Assembly (NCBI GenBank): GCA_017886205.1
Contig: JAFNEO010000058.1
Span: forward strand, 18,371 to 82,370
Reading direction: 5' to 3'
From: Candidatus Aminicenantota bacterium
GTDB lineage: Bacteria > Acidobacteriota > Aminicenantia > Aminicenantales > UBA8522
Length of the DNA: 64,000 bases
This document shows positions 1 to 8,723 of this stretch, piece after piece. Positions within the stretch are counted from its first letter, which is position 1, and each line of letters opens with the position of its first letter. The notes under the pieces were generated by a model, which saw nothing but the letters and a program-made list of their open reading frames with translations, was not told where the DNA came from and did no database searches. A program made the position numbers and the translations under genes.

Positions 1-170
1 CGAGCTCTGCAAACGGGGATATCGGATATCTACCGACGAGGCGGGCCTACGGCACGCCCGACGATTATGCCTGTTATTTTGCTCCCAAGTTCTACGGCCT
101 TTTCCCCTTCTCGCCGGCCATCGAAACGATCCTTCTCAGAAAGAGCCGGAGCCTCTTGGCAAATCTCTGA
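1..170 (+). CDS. C-terminal end of a neutral ceramidase-like protein (partial)
   Basis: An open frame enters from the left edge and stops at TGA 168-170. It gives about 55 residues, including ANGDIGYLPT and a later FYGLFPFSPAIE. From family knowledge, a GY-P-T motif followed by a short tail with an acidic helix is typical of the C-terminus of neutral/alkaline non-lysosomal ceramidase-like proteins, which hydrolyse N-acyl linkages in secreted or surface hydrolases. The start lies outside the window. The assignment rests on a short tail and is tentative; that it is the end of a real plus-strand gene is more secure than its function. Confidence 0.45.
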   Translation, partial: SSANGDIGYLPTRRAYGTPDDYACYFAPKFYGLFPFSPAIETILLRKSRSLLANL

Positions 171-212
171 GAAACACCGCTAACTTCGGCGGCTTGACGA
201 CTCAATTGATGG

Positions 213-218
213 TATAAT
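213..218 (+). promoter_or_regulatory. -10 element (TATAAT) before the YdbH-like gene
   Basis: A perfect TATAAT lies 15 bases before the ATG at 234. The only TTGAC-like hexamer upstream (194-199) is just 13 bases away, too close for a standard -35. The predicted transcript would have a leader of about 9 bases with no Shine-Dalgarno sequence. Confidence 0.35.
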
Positions 219-233
219 CCGGACGGGACGGTC

Positions 234-3200
234 ATGAAGAAGGCGTTCAGGAAGATCCTTCGCATAGGGGCTATCGTCGCCTCTCTCCTCATCCTCGCCG
301 TCGTCGCCGCGGTGCTCCTCGTCCTCTTCGACAAGCCACTTATCAAGAACATCCTCCAGGCGCAGCTCGGGAAAAGGACGGGGATGACTGTCCGCGCCGG
401 CAAGCTCGACTACTCTCTCTTCCCCTTTCGCCTCACGGTCGAGGCGCTCGAACTCGGCCAGGAGAACGATTACCAGAAGTGGGGCCTCTTCTTGACGCGC
501 CTCGAGGCCAAAGGGGATTTCTGGAAGCTCGTCCGAGGCACGAAGCCGGCCATCGAGACGATCGAAGCCGACGGCGCCGTCTTCCGCCTGGAGCAAAAGG
601 CGGTCTCCGAGTTGAATTTCGAAGCGATTATCCTCCGGACATCGGACACCCTCGCCTGGGCTAGGCGGATATCGGTCGCGAACGCCCGCGTGACAGTCTC
701 TCTTCCCTCGCAAGATGCAAGCCTGGAGAATTTGGATATTTCCCTCATGACGGAAGACGAGGGCAGCGGCGTTGCCTATTCCATCAGCCGCTCTGATATC
801 GACATCAAGGACAAGGGCGGGGCCTTCAGCCTGAGGAGCGGGCTGACATCTTCGGGCACACTTCGACTGGCTTCGTCCTTCGGCCTCGACGCCGCCTTCG
901 CCTTCGATTCGCCGCGGGTCGCCGTGGCCGGGATCGAAGAATCGCTAGCCGGCATCACTATCGGATTGACCGGCCGCTTCGACATGGCCGCACAGGAGCT
1001 CGCCGTCTCCCGGCTCAAAATCGGTGTCCCGGGCCTCCTCGACCTAGAAGGAACGGTGGGGGGAAGGTTCGGTCATGGCGTTTTCTTGGAGGCTGAGGCC
1101 ACGGCCCGGTTCGACAAGCTCGAAAACCTGGTCGCCCTCCTCGGACCCCGGCTTCCCACCGAGTTCCGCAGGGCCCGCCTTCGGGGCCGGGCCGTTCTTT
1201 CGGGGAAATACGGAATCCAGCGTTCGGGCCAGGAAACAAGGGACAGCCTCGCCGGCTCCCTGGCGCTCGAAGGCGTGGAGTTTGACTACGTTCTCAATGG
1301 GCTTCCCCTTCATGTTCGGGCTTCCGGCAAGCTCTACGCGGCCGGCCCTTCGCGAGCCCCCCGACTCTCGGCCGATGTCCGCTCGTCCATCGGCAAAGTC
1401 GCCTTGGACAATCTCAGTGTCGGGAACTCCGAGGTCCACATCGTCGCCGCGGCCACGAAAGAAGATGTGGACATCTCCAGGCTTGACGCCGCGTTTAAGG
1501 ATCTCTGCTTCGATGTCGCCGAAGGGAAGAGGATATCCTTTGACAAAGTCACCCTCACGGGAAAGGCGGGCCTGAACCTCGGCCGGAAAACGATGGTCTT
1601 GAATTCGTTCGAAGCCAGGTTTCCCGGCATCGCCCCTCTCTTCGTGACGGGACGGTACGGACTGGGAAAAACACATGCAGCCCAGGTCCGGCTCGAAAGC
1701 CGCGGCTTGGATATCCCGGCCGTGCGCACGCTCGCGGCGCCGTTCATCCCGGAAAGTTTTGCCGGCTGGGACCTCGGCGGCACGGCCGACCTCTCGCTCG
1801 AAGCCCGCCGGCCGGCCGCTTCTGGTGTGGATTGGGGATTCTCGGGAGCCGTATCGCTCGCTCAGGCCAGGTTAAACGACCCTTCCTTCACGATCGCCGG
1901 CGAAGGGATCGACGCCGTACTAAGGGTCGAAGGCGCGTATGCCGCTTCGAAGGGACTGTCGTTCAGAGGCGCTCTCGACATCGGCCAGGGCGAATCGCTG
2001 TGGAAGGCGATCTACGTCTCTTGGAGCAAGCACCCGCTTAAAGCGACGGTCGCCGGCCGCTACTACCCCGACTCGGGCGGGATGGATGACCTCGCGGCCC
2101 GTTTCCTTTTTCCGACGATCGGGGAAGTCAACCTCACCGGCTCGGTCAAAACACGCCCCTCGCCGGCGTTCGACCTGCGTTCGGACGCGCGTTTGAACCT
2201 AGGACCGCTCTATTCCCTCTACACTCAAGCCGGAGGCTCCCAGGAGAACCGGATGATCCTCGAGGGAACGCTGGGGGCGGGTCTTCTCGTCCTGAAAGAA
2301 GGAGACGCGCTTTCGGTCACCGGAAAGTTGACGCTCGCCGATACGAACCTTGAACTCCCCTTGACCAGAACCCTTCTTCTCGGCGTCGATGCCGAGCTCC
2401 CGATCCATTACGAGTCCGGAAAAGTCGCGACCGACTCCCCGGAGAGTCCGTTCCCCGAAGAGGGCTTCCTCCGAATCGAAGAATTCCGGAACTCCTTTAT
2501 GACCCTAAAGTCCGTGGCCGTCTCCCTCCGAGCCGGCGCGAACGCCTTCTCCATCGAACCTCTCACCCTGGAGCTTTACGGCGGCCGTCTTGAGCTCGGC
2601 CGGACGACCTTCCGCGTCGACCCGGAAAGCGGCTCGCTCCAAGGCGTCGGCTCCCTGGCCCTCCGCGATCTCGACATCTCCCTCTTCCCCATCCAGTCGC
2701 CCCAGTTCCGACTGACAGGCAAAGTGCGGGCCGAGTTCCCGAGGCTCGACATCAGCTCCCGAGAAATAGCGATTTCCGGCCGGGGCGAGGCCGATGTCTT
2801 TGGCGGCAAGGTTATCCTGAGAGACCTCTCCGTTTCCAATCCTTTCACCCCGGGCCGCTCGATCTCGCTCAACATCGACCTCCTCGACCTCGACCTGAAG
2901 AAGCTCACCCAGGAGGTCCCCTTCGGCGAGGTGACAGGGATCGTCCGCGGCGAGGTGCGCAACCTCGTCATCACCTACAGACAGCCGGAGCGGTTCGAAT
3001 TCCGGATCGAGTCCGTGCCCCGGAAAGGCGTGCCGCAGACGTTCAGCATCAAAGCCGTAGACGACCTGACCGTCCTCAGCTCAGGCCAACAAGCTACGGC
3101 CGGAACTAGCCGGTTCTGGATGCGCTTCATCCGCGGTTTACGCTACCAGAAGCTGGGCATCGTCAGCACGCTCCGCAACGACATCTTCACCCTGAACGGC

Positions 3201-3344
3201 ACGATCCACGAAGGGGGAGTCGAATACCTGGTGAAGAAACCGGCGTTTTTTGGTATAAATGTGGTGAACCGCATGCCCAAGAACGTAATCAGCTTTAAAG
3301 AAATGACCGGCCGGCTTAAGAGAGTCGGCCATTCTGAAAAATAA
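234..3344 (+). CDS. YdbH-like AsmA-fold intermembrane protein (DUF748/AsmA-like)
   Basis: A 1036-residue protein with one N-terminal membrane segment (about residues 11-32) and then a long run of beta-rich, weakly repetitive sequence. This is the architecture of AsmA-like repeating-beta-groove proteins anchored in the inner membrane. The C-terminal section, with DLDLKKLTQ followed by GEVTGIVRGEV, resembles the YdbH-type C-terminal domain. The next gene is a YdbL-like lipoprotein 26 bases downstream. In E. coli, ydbH-ynbE-ydbL form one operon whose products bridge the two membranes for phospholipid traffic, so the context supports YdbH over a generic AsmA. The ATG is chosen because it gives the signal anchor; no clear ribosome site is visible. 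Confidence 0.7.
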   Translation: MKKAFRKILRIGAIVASLLILAVVAAVLLVLFDKPLIKNILQAQLGKRTGMTVRAGKLDYSLFPFRLTVEALELGQENDYQKWGLFLTRLEAKGDFWKLVRGTKPAIETIEADGAVFRLEQKAVSELNFEAIILRTSDTLAWARRISVANARVTVSLPSQDASLENLDISLMTEDEGSGVAYSISRSDIDIKDKGGAFSLRSGLTSSGTLRLASSFGLDAAFAFDSPRVAVAGIEESLAGITIGLTGRFDMAAQELAVSRLKIGVPGLLDLEGTVGGRFGHGVFLEAEATARFDKLENLVALLGPRLPTEFRRARLRGRAVLSGKYGIQRSGQETRDSLAGSLALEGVEFDYVLNGLPLHVRASGKLYAAGPSRAPRLSADVRSSIGKVALDNLSVGNSEVHIVAAATKEDVDISRLDAAFKDLCFDVAEGKRISFDKVTLTGKAGLNLGRKTMVLNSFEARFPGIAPLFVTGRYGLGKTHAAQVRLESRGLDIPAVRTLAAPFIPESFAGWDLGGTADLSLEARRPAASGVDWGFSGAVSLAQARLNDPSFTIAGEGIDAVLRVEGAYAASKGLSFRGALDIGQGESLWKAIYVSWSKHPLKATVAGRYYPDSGGMDDLAARFLFPTIGEVNLTGSVKTRPSPAFDLRSDARLNLGPLYSLYTQAGGSQENRMILEGTLGAGLLVLKEGDALSVTGKLTLADTNLELPLTRTLLLGVDAELPIHYESGKVATDSPESPFPEEGFLRIEEFRNSFMTLKSVAVSLRAGANAFSIEPLTLELYGGRLELGRTTFRVDPESGSLQGVGSLALRDLDISLFPIQSPQFRLTGKVRAEFPRLDISSREIAISGRGEADVFGGKVILRDLSVSNPFTPGRSISLNIDLLDLDLKKLTQEVPFGEVTGIVRGEVRNLVITYRQPERFEFRIESVPRKGVPQTFSIKAVDDLTVLSSGQQATAGTSRFWMRFIRGLRYQKLGIVSTLRNDIFTLNGTIHEGGVEYLVKKPAFFGINVVNRMPKNVISFKEMTGRLKRVGHSEK

Positions 3345-3369
3345 TTCCCCCAGGTAAGGAGGACGCGAC

Positions 3370-3960
3370 ATGAGAAAACGATATGCCCTGGGAATGACCG
3401 CGGCCGTGGGCTTGACCTTCGTCCTGGCCTGTATCACAGTTAACATCTACTTCCCGGAAGCGACGGTCAGGCAGGTCGCCGAGGAGATCGTGGGCGAGAT
3501 TCAGCAGAAGGCCGCAGAGAAGGTAGGCCAAGAGCCCGTCAAGAAACTCTCTGCGCTGCCGAAGATGGTTTCTTTCTCTCTCATCCCCGCGGCCTACGCG
3601 CAGGAGGAGACGACCGTCTCCAACCCGGCCATCCGCACCCTTAAGGATTCCATTGCGAATCATCTCGCTGCCATGATGCCGTCTTTCGCCGCCGGAAACA
3701 TCGGTTTGACGAACAAGGGCCTTGTCGAAATTCGCGATGAAGCCGGCCTCAACCTCCAGGCCAAGGCGGCGCTGCGGCAACTGGTTAAGGAGGATAATGG
3801 CGACCGGATGAAGCTCTACGCGGAAGTGGCCAAGGCACTCAACATCGAAGCCAGCCAGATCGAACGCATCCAGAAAATCTTCGCTGAAAACTGGATAAAG
3901 AGTGCCGCGGCCGGCTGGTGGGTCCAGCAGGAAGACGGCGCCTGGGTCAGGAAGACGTGA
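3370..3960 (+). CDS. YdbL-like DUF1318 lipoprotein with a YnbE-like N-terminus
   Basis: A 196-residue lipoprotein with lipobox V-L-A-C (Cys21), directly followed by the VNIYFPEATV motif seen in YnbE/DUF1318 lipoproteins. The C-terminal half (after about residue 85) matches YdbL/DUF1318: a helical region with LYAEVAKALNI and a terminal WWVQQEDGAWVRK, comparable to E. coli YdbL ending in a G-K-W-L-R-K motif. The middle is a low-complexity linker. Strong ribosome site TAAGGAGG lies upstream. Location after the YdbH-like gene suggests a role in the same envelope bridge, with lipoprotein and YdbL parts on one chain rather than two. Function beyond this is inference. Confidence 0.7.
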   Translation: MRKRYALGMTAAVGLTFVLACITVNIYFPEATVRQVAEEIVGEIQQKAAEKVGQEPVKKLSALPKMVSFSLIPAAYAQEETTVSNPAIRTLKDSIANHLAAMMPSFAAGNIGLTNKGLVEIRDEAGLNLQAKAALRQLVKEDNGDRMKLYAEVAKALNIEASQIERIQKIFAENWIKSAAAGWWVQQEDGAWVRKT

Positions 3961-3963
3961 TCC

Positions 3964-5295
3964 CTAGCGGGAACGGGGGATGCTGGAGATAATCTTCTTG
4001 AACTGAGGTTTCTTCATCATCCTTTTCATCTCCAGGAACTGTTTGAGGAGCTGGTTGACCTCGAAGACCGGACGGCCGCTTCCCCTGGCGATGCGCAGCC
4101 GGCGCCGGCCGTCAATGATCCTGGGGTCCTCGCGCTCCCGGGGTGTCATCGAGCCGATCATGGCCTCAAAGTGAAGGACCTTCCGGTCGTCCATGTCCAC
4201 GCCGGCCAGGTTCTTGAACATGCCGCCGCTGGGGAGGTACTTCAGGATCTGAGAAAAGGAACCCATCTTCCTGATCTGCCGAAGCTGCTTCCGGAAATCT
4301 TCGAGCGTGAACTCATCCTGGCTTAGCTTGCGGGCGATCTCCTCTGCCTCCTTGACGTCAGCCTCTTGCTCAGCCTTCTCGATCAGGCCGAGGATGTCGC
4401 CCATGCCCAGGATGCGGGAGGCCATCCGGTCGGGGTGAAAGACTTCGAGTTTGTCGAACTTCTCGCCGGTCCCAACGAACGTGATGGGCTTTCCCGTGAC
4501 GGTGACGATGGAAAGGGCCGCTCCTCCCCTGGCATCGCCGTCGAGCTTGGTCAGGATGACCGAGGTCAGCCCGATTTTTTCCTCGAAGGCCTGGGCGGAC
4601 CGCACCGCGTCCTGGCCGGTCATGGCATCTCCGACGTAGATGATCTCGGTCGGCTGGAGGGCTTCCTTGACCAGGCGAAGCTCCGTCATCAGCTCTTCAT
4701 CGACATGGAGCCGTCCAGCGGTATCCACGATGAGCAGATCATAACCCCTATTCCTGGTGTGGATGATGAGGTCCTTGAGGGCCTTCTGGGGCGAGGCCAT
4801 CTGCTCCCGGCTCATCTCGTAAAAGGGCAGGCCGAGCTGGCCGGCGATCATCTGGAGCTGATCCTGGGCGGCCGGCCTTTTCAGGTCGAAAGAGACGAGC
4901 AGCGGGTTTTTCTGGAGGGCAAGGCACCACTTGGCCAGCTTGCCGCAGGATGTGGTTTTTCCGGAGCCCTGGAGACCGACCAGCATCAGAATAGTGGGAG
5001 GCTGGCCGGAGAAACGCAGGGGTTTGGCCTCCTGGCCGAGAACGGCCGTCAGTTCGTCGCGGAGGATCTTGATCACCTGCTGGCCCGGAGTCAGGCTGTC
5101 CAGGACCTTCTGGTCCAGGGCTTTGGACTGGATCTTCTCGACGAGCTCTTTGACGACCTTATAATTGACGTCGGCCTCGAGCAGGGCCAGGCGGATCATC
5201 CGCAGGGCCTCGGCCATATTCTTTTCGGTGATCTTGCCTTCCCCCCGGACGAACTTCAGGACCTTCTCGAGCCTGGCGGATAGCTGTTCGAACAT
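3964..5295 (-). CDS. ffh: signal recognition particle protein Ffh
   Basis: SRP54-type GTPase of 443 residues that binds 4.5S RNA and delivers signal-peptide-bearing nascent chains to FtsY. The N domain (first 85 residues or so) precedes the G domain with P-loop GLQGSGKTT near residue 108, DTAGRLHVDEE, and TKLDGDARGG. The M domain follows FTLEDFRKQL. Two adjacent ATGs occur (5298 and 5295); the GAGGTGA ribosome site is well spaced only for the second. It converges with the YdbL-like gene with 3 bases between stops, and diverges from accB. Confidence 0.96.
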   Translation of the reverse strand: MFEQLSARLEKVLKFVRGEGKITEKNMAEALRMIRLALLEADVNYKVVKELVEKIQSKALDQKVLDSLTPGQQVIKILRDELTAVLGQEAKPLRFSGQPPTILMLVGLQGSGKTTSCGKLAKWCLALQKNPLLVSFDLKRPAAQDQLQMIAGQLGLPFYEMSREQMASPQKALKDLIIHTRNRGYDLLIVDTAGRLHVDEELMTELRLVKEALQPTEIIYVGDAMTGQDAVRSAQAFEEKIGLTSVILTKLDGDARGGAALSIVTVTGKPITFVGTGEKFDKLEVFHPDRMASRILGMGDILGLIEKAEQEADVKEAEEIARKLSQDEFTLEDFRKQLRQIRKMGSFSQILKYLPSGGMFKNLAGVDMDDRKVLHFEAMIGSMTPREREDPRIIDGRRRLRIARGSGRPVFEVNQLLKQFLEMKRMMKKPQFKKIISSIPRSR

Positions 5296-5330
5296 CATTC
5301 ACCTCTGGGGCGATTCGCAAGGACGTCCTT

Positions 5331-5358
5331 ATTATGGCCCTTTCGGGAACCAAGTCAA
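5331..5358 (-). promoter_or_regulatory. ffh promoter
   Basis: On the minus strand, TTGACT (5358-5353) and CATAAT (5336-5331) are separated by 16 bases and point toward ffh. This is a good sigma-70-like match by eye. Confidence 0.5.
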
Positions 5359-5381
5359 ACTGGAGCCAAGCCCGCAACATC

Positions 5382-5410
5382 TTGACATTGCCCTGCTTTC
5401 TGAGTAAGGT
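5382..5410 (+). promoter_or_regulatory. accBC promoter
   Basis: TTGACA (5382-5387), a 17-base spacer and TAAGGT (5405-5410) lie about 80 bases before the accB start. The -35 is perfect and the -10 is weaker. The leader has no obvious riboswitch fold. Confidence 0.45.
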
Positions 5411-5489
5411 AATAAGCACCTCGGTAACTCAACACGCCCTGAGATAGCATACAAAAAGTGCTCCATTGACCTCTTTGGAGGACAGTCCG

Positions 5490-5969
5490 ATGAACAATAA
5501 AAAGATTGATTACGAAGAAATCACCAAGCTCGTCAGCTTCCTCGAAGAAAAGCACCTGACTCACTTCGAGCTGGAAGTGGAGGGGTTCAAAATAAAGATC
5601 AGCCGGGCTCTGCCCCAGGTGGCGGCTCCGGCCGCGGTCGCCGTGCCGGCTCCGGCTCCTCAGCCGGAATCCGCTCAGCCGGCAGCCCAGGCCTCTCCTG
5701 CGGCCGGCGAAGCCCCGGGCGCTTTCCATTACATCACTTCACCCATGGTGGGGACGTTTTACCGGGCGCCCGATCCCACATCGCCTTCGTTCGTCGAGAT
5801 CGGGGAGGAAGTTAAGAAGAGTCAGACCCTTTGCATCATCGAGGCCATGAAGCTGATGAACGAGATCGAATCCGACTTGGACGGCATCGTCGCCGAGATC
5901 TATGTAGAAAACGGAAAGCCGGTCGAGTACGGGCAGAGGCTTTTCGCCATCCGTCCCGCGGCCGCCTGA
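5490..5969 (+). CDS. accB: acetyl-CoA carboxylase biotin carboxyl carrier protein
   Basis: A 159-residue BCCP that carries carboxybiotin between biotin carboxylase and carboxyltransferase in the first step of fatty-acid synthesis. An N-terminal oligomerisation segment, a Pro/Ala-rich hinge (about 43-75) and a biotinyl domain are visible. The biotinylation motif is EAMKLMN with Lys121. An upstream in-frame ATG at 5466 exists, but the GGAGGA ribosome site sits 7 bases before 5490, so the shorter start is chosen. accC begins 6 bases after the stop, so the two are one operon. Confidence 0.95.
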   Translation: MNNKKIDYEEITKLVSFLEEKHLTHFELEVEGFKIKISRALPQVAAPAAVAVPAPAPQPESAQPAAQASPAAGEAPGAFHYITSPMVGTFYRAPDPTSPSFVEIGEEVKKSQTLCIIEAMKLMNEIESDLDGIVAEIYVENGKPVEYGQRLFAIRPAAA

Positions 5970-5975
5970 ACGCCC

Positions 5976-7334
5976 ATGTTTTCTAAGATCCTGATCGCCA
6001 ACCGGGGAGAGATTGCCCTCCGAGTCATCCGGGCCGCGCGGGAGCTCGGCATCAAGACCGTGGCCGTTTACTCCGAGAGCGACCGCAATAGCCTTCATAC
6101 CATCCTGGCGGACGACAAGGTCTGCATCGGCCCGGGCCGGGCTTCCGACAGCTATCTCAACATACCCAATATCCTCGGCGCCGCCGAGCTGACCAAGGCG
6201 GATGCTATCCATCCGGGATACGGCTTTCTGGCCGAGAACCCGAGGTTTGCCGAGATCTGCGAATCGTCCGGAATCGTCTTCATCGGCCCGCAGCCGGCCA
6301 TGATCAAGCTCATGGGCAATAAGAGCCTGGCCCGCCAGGAGATGAGGAGGGCCCACCTCCCCGTCCTTCCGGGCAGCGATGAGGTCGTCCAGGATCTGGC
6401 CGACGCCAAGAAGATCGCCAAGAAAATGGGCTATCCGGTCATACTCAAGGCGGCGGCCGGCGGCGGCGGCAAAGGGATGCGGACCGCTCGCACCCGGGCC
6501 CAGCTCGAGGAGCAGTTCGGCCTGGCCCAGAACGAAGCCAAGTCGGCCTTCAACGACCCCTCGCTCTACATAGAAAAATACCTTCCCAATTCCCGCCACA
6601 TCGAAATCCAGATCATCGGCGACAAGTACGGCAACGTTGTGGCTCTCGGGGAGAGGGAGTGCTCGATCCAGCGAAAGCATCAAAAGGTCATCGAAGAGGC
6701 CCCCTCTCCGTTCGTCGACGACCGGCTGCGCAAAAAAATGATCAAGGCTACCGAGGACGCCGCCCGCCACATCGACTACCAGAGTCTCGGGACGTTCGAG
6801 TTCCTGGTCGATGAAAACGAAAGATTCTACTTCATGGAGGCCAACACTCGTATCCAGGTCGAGCATCCGGTCACCGAGATGGTGTACAGCGTGGACCTGG
6901 TCCAGGAGCAGGTCAGGATTGCGGCCGGGGAGAAACTCTCTATCCGCGAGGGCATGGAGATGCGGGGCCATGGCCTGGAATGTCGGATCAATGCCGAGGA
7001 CCCCACGACCTTCAGCCCCAGTCCGGGAACGATCGATTTCATGGTCCTCCCGGGAGGTCAGGGCATCCGGGTGGACTCGGCCGCTTACCAAGGCTGGCAG
7101 ATCCCGCCTGATTATGATTCTCTGGTCGCGAAAATCATCGCCCTGGCCCCGACCAGGCCCGAGGCTATCAGGAAGATGCAGACCGCCCTGGAGATGACCA
7201 CGATAGTCGGGATCAAGACCAACCTCCCTCTCCATCTCGCCATTCTGGCCGACACCGATTTCGCCGAGGGCCGCTACGATACGCAGTTCATGGAGAGGTT
7301 CCAGCAGAAAAACAACAACAATAGTCAGAAGTGA
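5976..7334 (+). CDS. accC: acetyl-CoA carboxylase biotin carboxylase subunit
   Basis: A 452-residue ATP-grasp enzyme that carboxylates biotin on AccB using ATP and bicarbonate. The N-terminal ILIANRGEIALRVIRA motif, the glycine-rich ATP loop KAAAGGGGKGMR and the NTRIQVEHPVTE active-site stretch are intact. Length is as usual for AccC. It follows accB directly. The carboxyltransferase genes accA and accD are not in the window. Confidence 0.96.
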   Translation: MFSKILIANRGEIALRVIRAARELGIKTVAVYSESDRNSLHTILADDKVCIGPGRASDSYLNIPNILGAAELTKADAIHPGYGFLAENPRFAEICESSGIVFIGPQPAMIKLMGNKSLARQEMRRAHLPVLPGSDEVVQDLADAKKIAKKMGYPVILKAAAGGGGKGMRTARTRAQLEEQFGLAQNEAKSAFNDPSLYIEKYLPNSRHIEIQIIGDKYGNVVALGERECSIQRKHQKVIEEAPSPFVDDRLRKKMIKATEDAARHIDYQSLGTFEFLVDENERFYFMEANTRIQVEHPVTEMVYSVDLVQEQVRIAAGEKLSIREGMEMRGHGLECRINAEDPTTFSPSPGTIDFMVLPGGQGIRVDSAAYQGWQIPPDYDSLVAKIIALAPTRPEAIRKMQTALEMTTIVGIKTNLPLHLAILADTDFAEGRYDTQFMERFQQKNNNNSQK

Positions 7335-7342
7335 GGGTGTCG

Positions 7343-7819
7343 CTACTCGCGGCCGGTCACGACCGTGACGGTGAATTCGCCGGCGTTATCCCCGATGACG
7401 ATCTCGTTGATCCCCAGGAAGAGACGCCCCTTGGTTGGCATCTCGACGCGGCTGCTGGCGCCGACATAGAAGAATTCAGCGGCCTCATCCATTTTCTCCT
7501 GCTCGGTTTTTTTATCTTTGATCACGGTGACGGCGATGACAACTTTCCCGATCAGGGCGCCCAAGTTTCGGTCAGTCAGCGGCTGCTGGAGGGTCCGGAG
7601 GTCATAGCCGTCGGGCCCGCAATCGGCCTGAGGATTGCCCTTCTGGAGAGACAGCGTTCCCTCGGCCGCAAACTCGACTTCCTGGCCCTGGATGACTTCG
7701 ATTCCCGTGTCCGTCCAGGCGGCATTTCCCGGAACAACGATGGTCCGGATTTCGTCTCCGGCCACGAGCAGTCCAGAGACCAGCAAGCAGACCAGGGTGA
7801 GCCGGCGGCCGCCCTTCAT
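7343..7819 (-). CDS. secreted PA-IL (LecA)-like lectin-fold protein
   Basis: A 158-residue protein with a signal peptide (hydrophobic core about residues 8-20). The mature part has the layout of PA-IL-type galactose-binding lectins: AWTDTGIEV, a G-x-x-V-x-F strand pair, CGPDGYD, GALIGKV and a terminal GDNAGEFTVTV. The last resembles the Pseudomonas LecA calcium/sugar loop, where paired Asn/Asp and a G-x-F strand contribute ligands. An inserted charged stretch (KDKKTEQEKMDE) lies before LFLGIN. It overlaps the phosphatase stop/start by 4 bases, so both are co-transcribed. Sugar binding is inferred from fold similarity only. Confidence 0.55.
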   Translation of the reverse strand: MKGGRRLTLVCLLVSGLLVAGDEIRTIVVPGNAAWTDTGIEVIQGQEVEFAAEGTLSLQKGNPQADCGPDGYDLRTLQQPLTDRNLGALIGKVVIAVTVIKDKKTEQEKMDEAAEFFYVGASSRVEMPTKGRLFLGINEIVIGDNAGEFTVTVVTGRE

Positions 7820-8628
7820 TCTTTTTCTCCCCCGCTCTCCCGCTCCTTGGCCAAGCCGAGAACGTGGATCATCGCCTCATGGATCAGACCGTTCGAAGCC
7901 AGGGATTCCTGAGAGGAAATCTCGAACTCGCCGCCTTCAAAATCGGACACACGGCCGCCGGCCTCCCGGACGAACAGCGCGCCGGCGGCGTGATCCCAGG
8001 GCTTGAGCTTCAGTTCCCAGAACCCGTCGAACCGGCCGCAGGCCACATAACAGAGGTCCATGGCCGCCGAGCCGCAGCGGCGGATAGCCTGGGCTCGGAT
8101 CAGGAAATGATTGAAATGGGCGATGTTGTTGACCGGACTTTCCCGGAGGTCATAAGGGAACCCCGTGGCCAGAAGGCTCCTGTTCAGGTCATCGACGGCC
8201 GAGACCCTGACCCTCCGGCCGTTGAGGAACGCCCCTTCTCCCTTCACGGCCTGGAACATCTCGTTCCTCATGGGGTCATAAACGACGCCGAGGATGACTC
8301 GACCCTGATGTTCCAGGGCGATAGAAACAGTGAATACAGGAAAGCGGTGGGCGAAATTGGTTGTTCCGTCGAGCGGGTCGAAAACCCAACGAAATTCCGC
8401 TTGTGCCTTGCGGCTCAAGCCTTCCTCGGCCAGGAATCCGTGGCCAGGGAAAGCCGTTGCCAGCCGGTCGAAGACCAGTTCCTGAGCTTGATGGTCGAAG
8501 TTCGTCACCAGGTCCACGACGCCCTTGTAAGAGATTTCCCGTCCTTCATCCATGCCCGACCGGAGCATTTGGCCGGCCTCGAGCGCCGCCCCGCGCGCCC
8601 CCTCCAGGAATTCATTCCATTTCGACAT
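7816..8628 (-). CDS. suhB: inositol monophosphatase family protein
   Basis: A 270-residue Mg-dependent phosphatase of the SuhB/IMPase family, which dephosphorylates inositol phosphates or related sugar phosphates. Diagnostic motifs are all present: FLAEEGL (first metal-binding Glu), WVFDPLDGTTNFAHRFP (Asp-Pro-Leu-Asp-Gly-Thr metal site) and WDHAAGALFVREAGG near the C-terminus. No ribosome site precedes the ATG. A promoter-like pair just upstream predicts a transcript starting within about 3 bases of the start codon. The substrate cannot be told from sequence; fructose-1,6-bisphosphatase or histidinol phosphatase activity are alternatives within the family. Confidence 0.88.
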   Translation of the reverse strand: MSKWNEFLEGARGAALEAGQMLRSGMDEGREISYKGVVDLVTNFDHQAQELVFDRLATAFPGHGFLAEEGLSRKAQAEFRWVFDPLDGTTNFAHRFPVFTVSIALEHQGRVILGVVYDPMRNEMFQAVKGEGAFLNGRRVRVSAVDDLNRSLLATGFPYDLRESPVNNIAHFNHFLIRAQAIRRCGSAAMDLCYVACGRFDGFWELKLKPWDHAAGALFVREAGGRVSDFEGGEFEISSQESLASNGLIHEAMIHVLGLAKERESGGEKE

Positions 8629-8637
8629 GGTTCATCT

Positions 8638-8666
8638 ATATTAGCAGGACGAGCTTTAGTTGGCAA
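8638..8666 (-). promoter_or_regulatory. promoter of the inositol monophosphatase gene (leaderless type)
   Basis: On the minus strand TTGCCA (8666-8661), 17 bases, then TAATAT (8643-8638). Expected start of transcription is near 8631, three bases before the ATG at 8628. Confidence 0.4.
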
Positions 8667-8723
8667 CGAGGCAAACTCTTTGGATTTTGGCGCGTATTAT
8701 ACTATGATATTGAGCGAGCGATC

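Noticed and set aside
5739..7235. 498-codon minus-strand open frame
   Set aside because: Antisense to accC, whose motifs are complete.
8361..8723. N-terminal extension of the adaptor frame
   Set aside because: It overlaps the inositol monophosphatase gene in antisense and the promoter region; the natural start before the membrane helix is at 8724.
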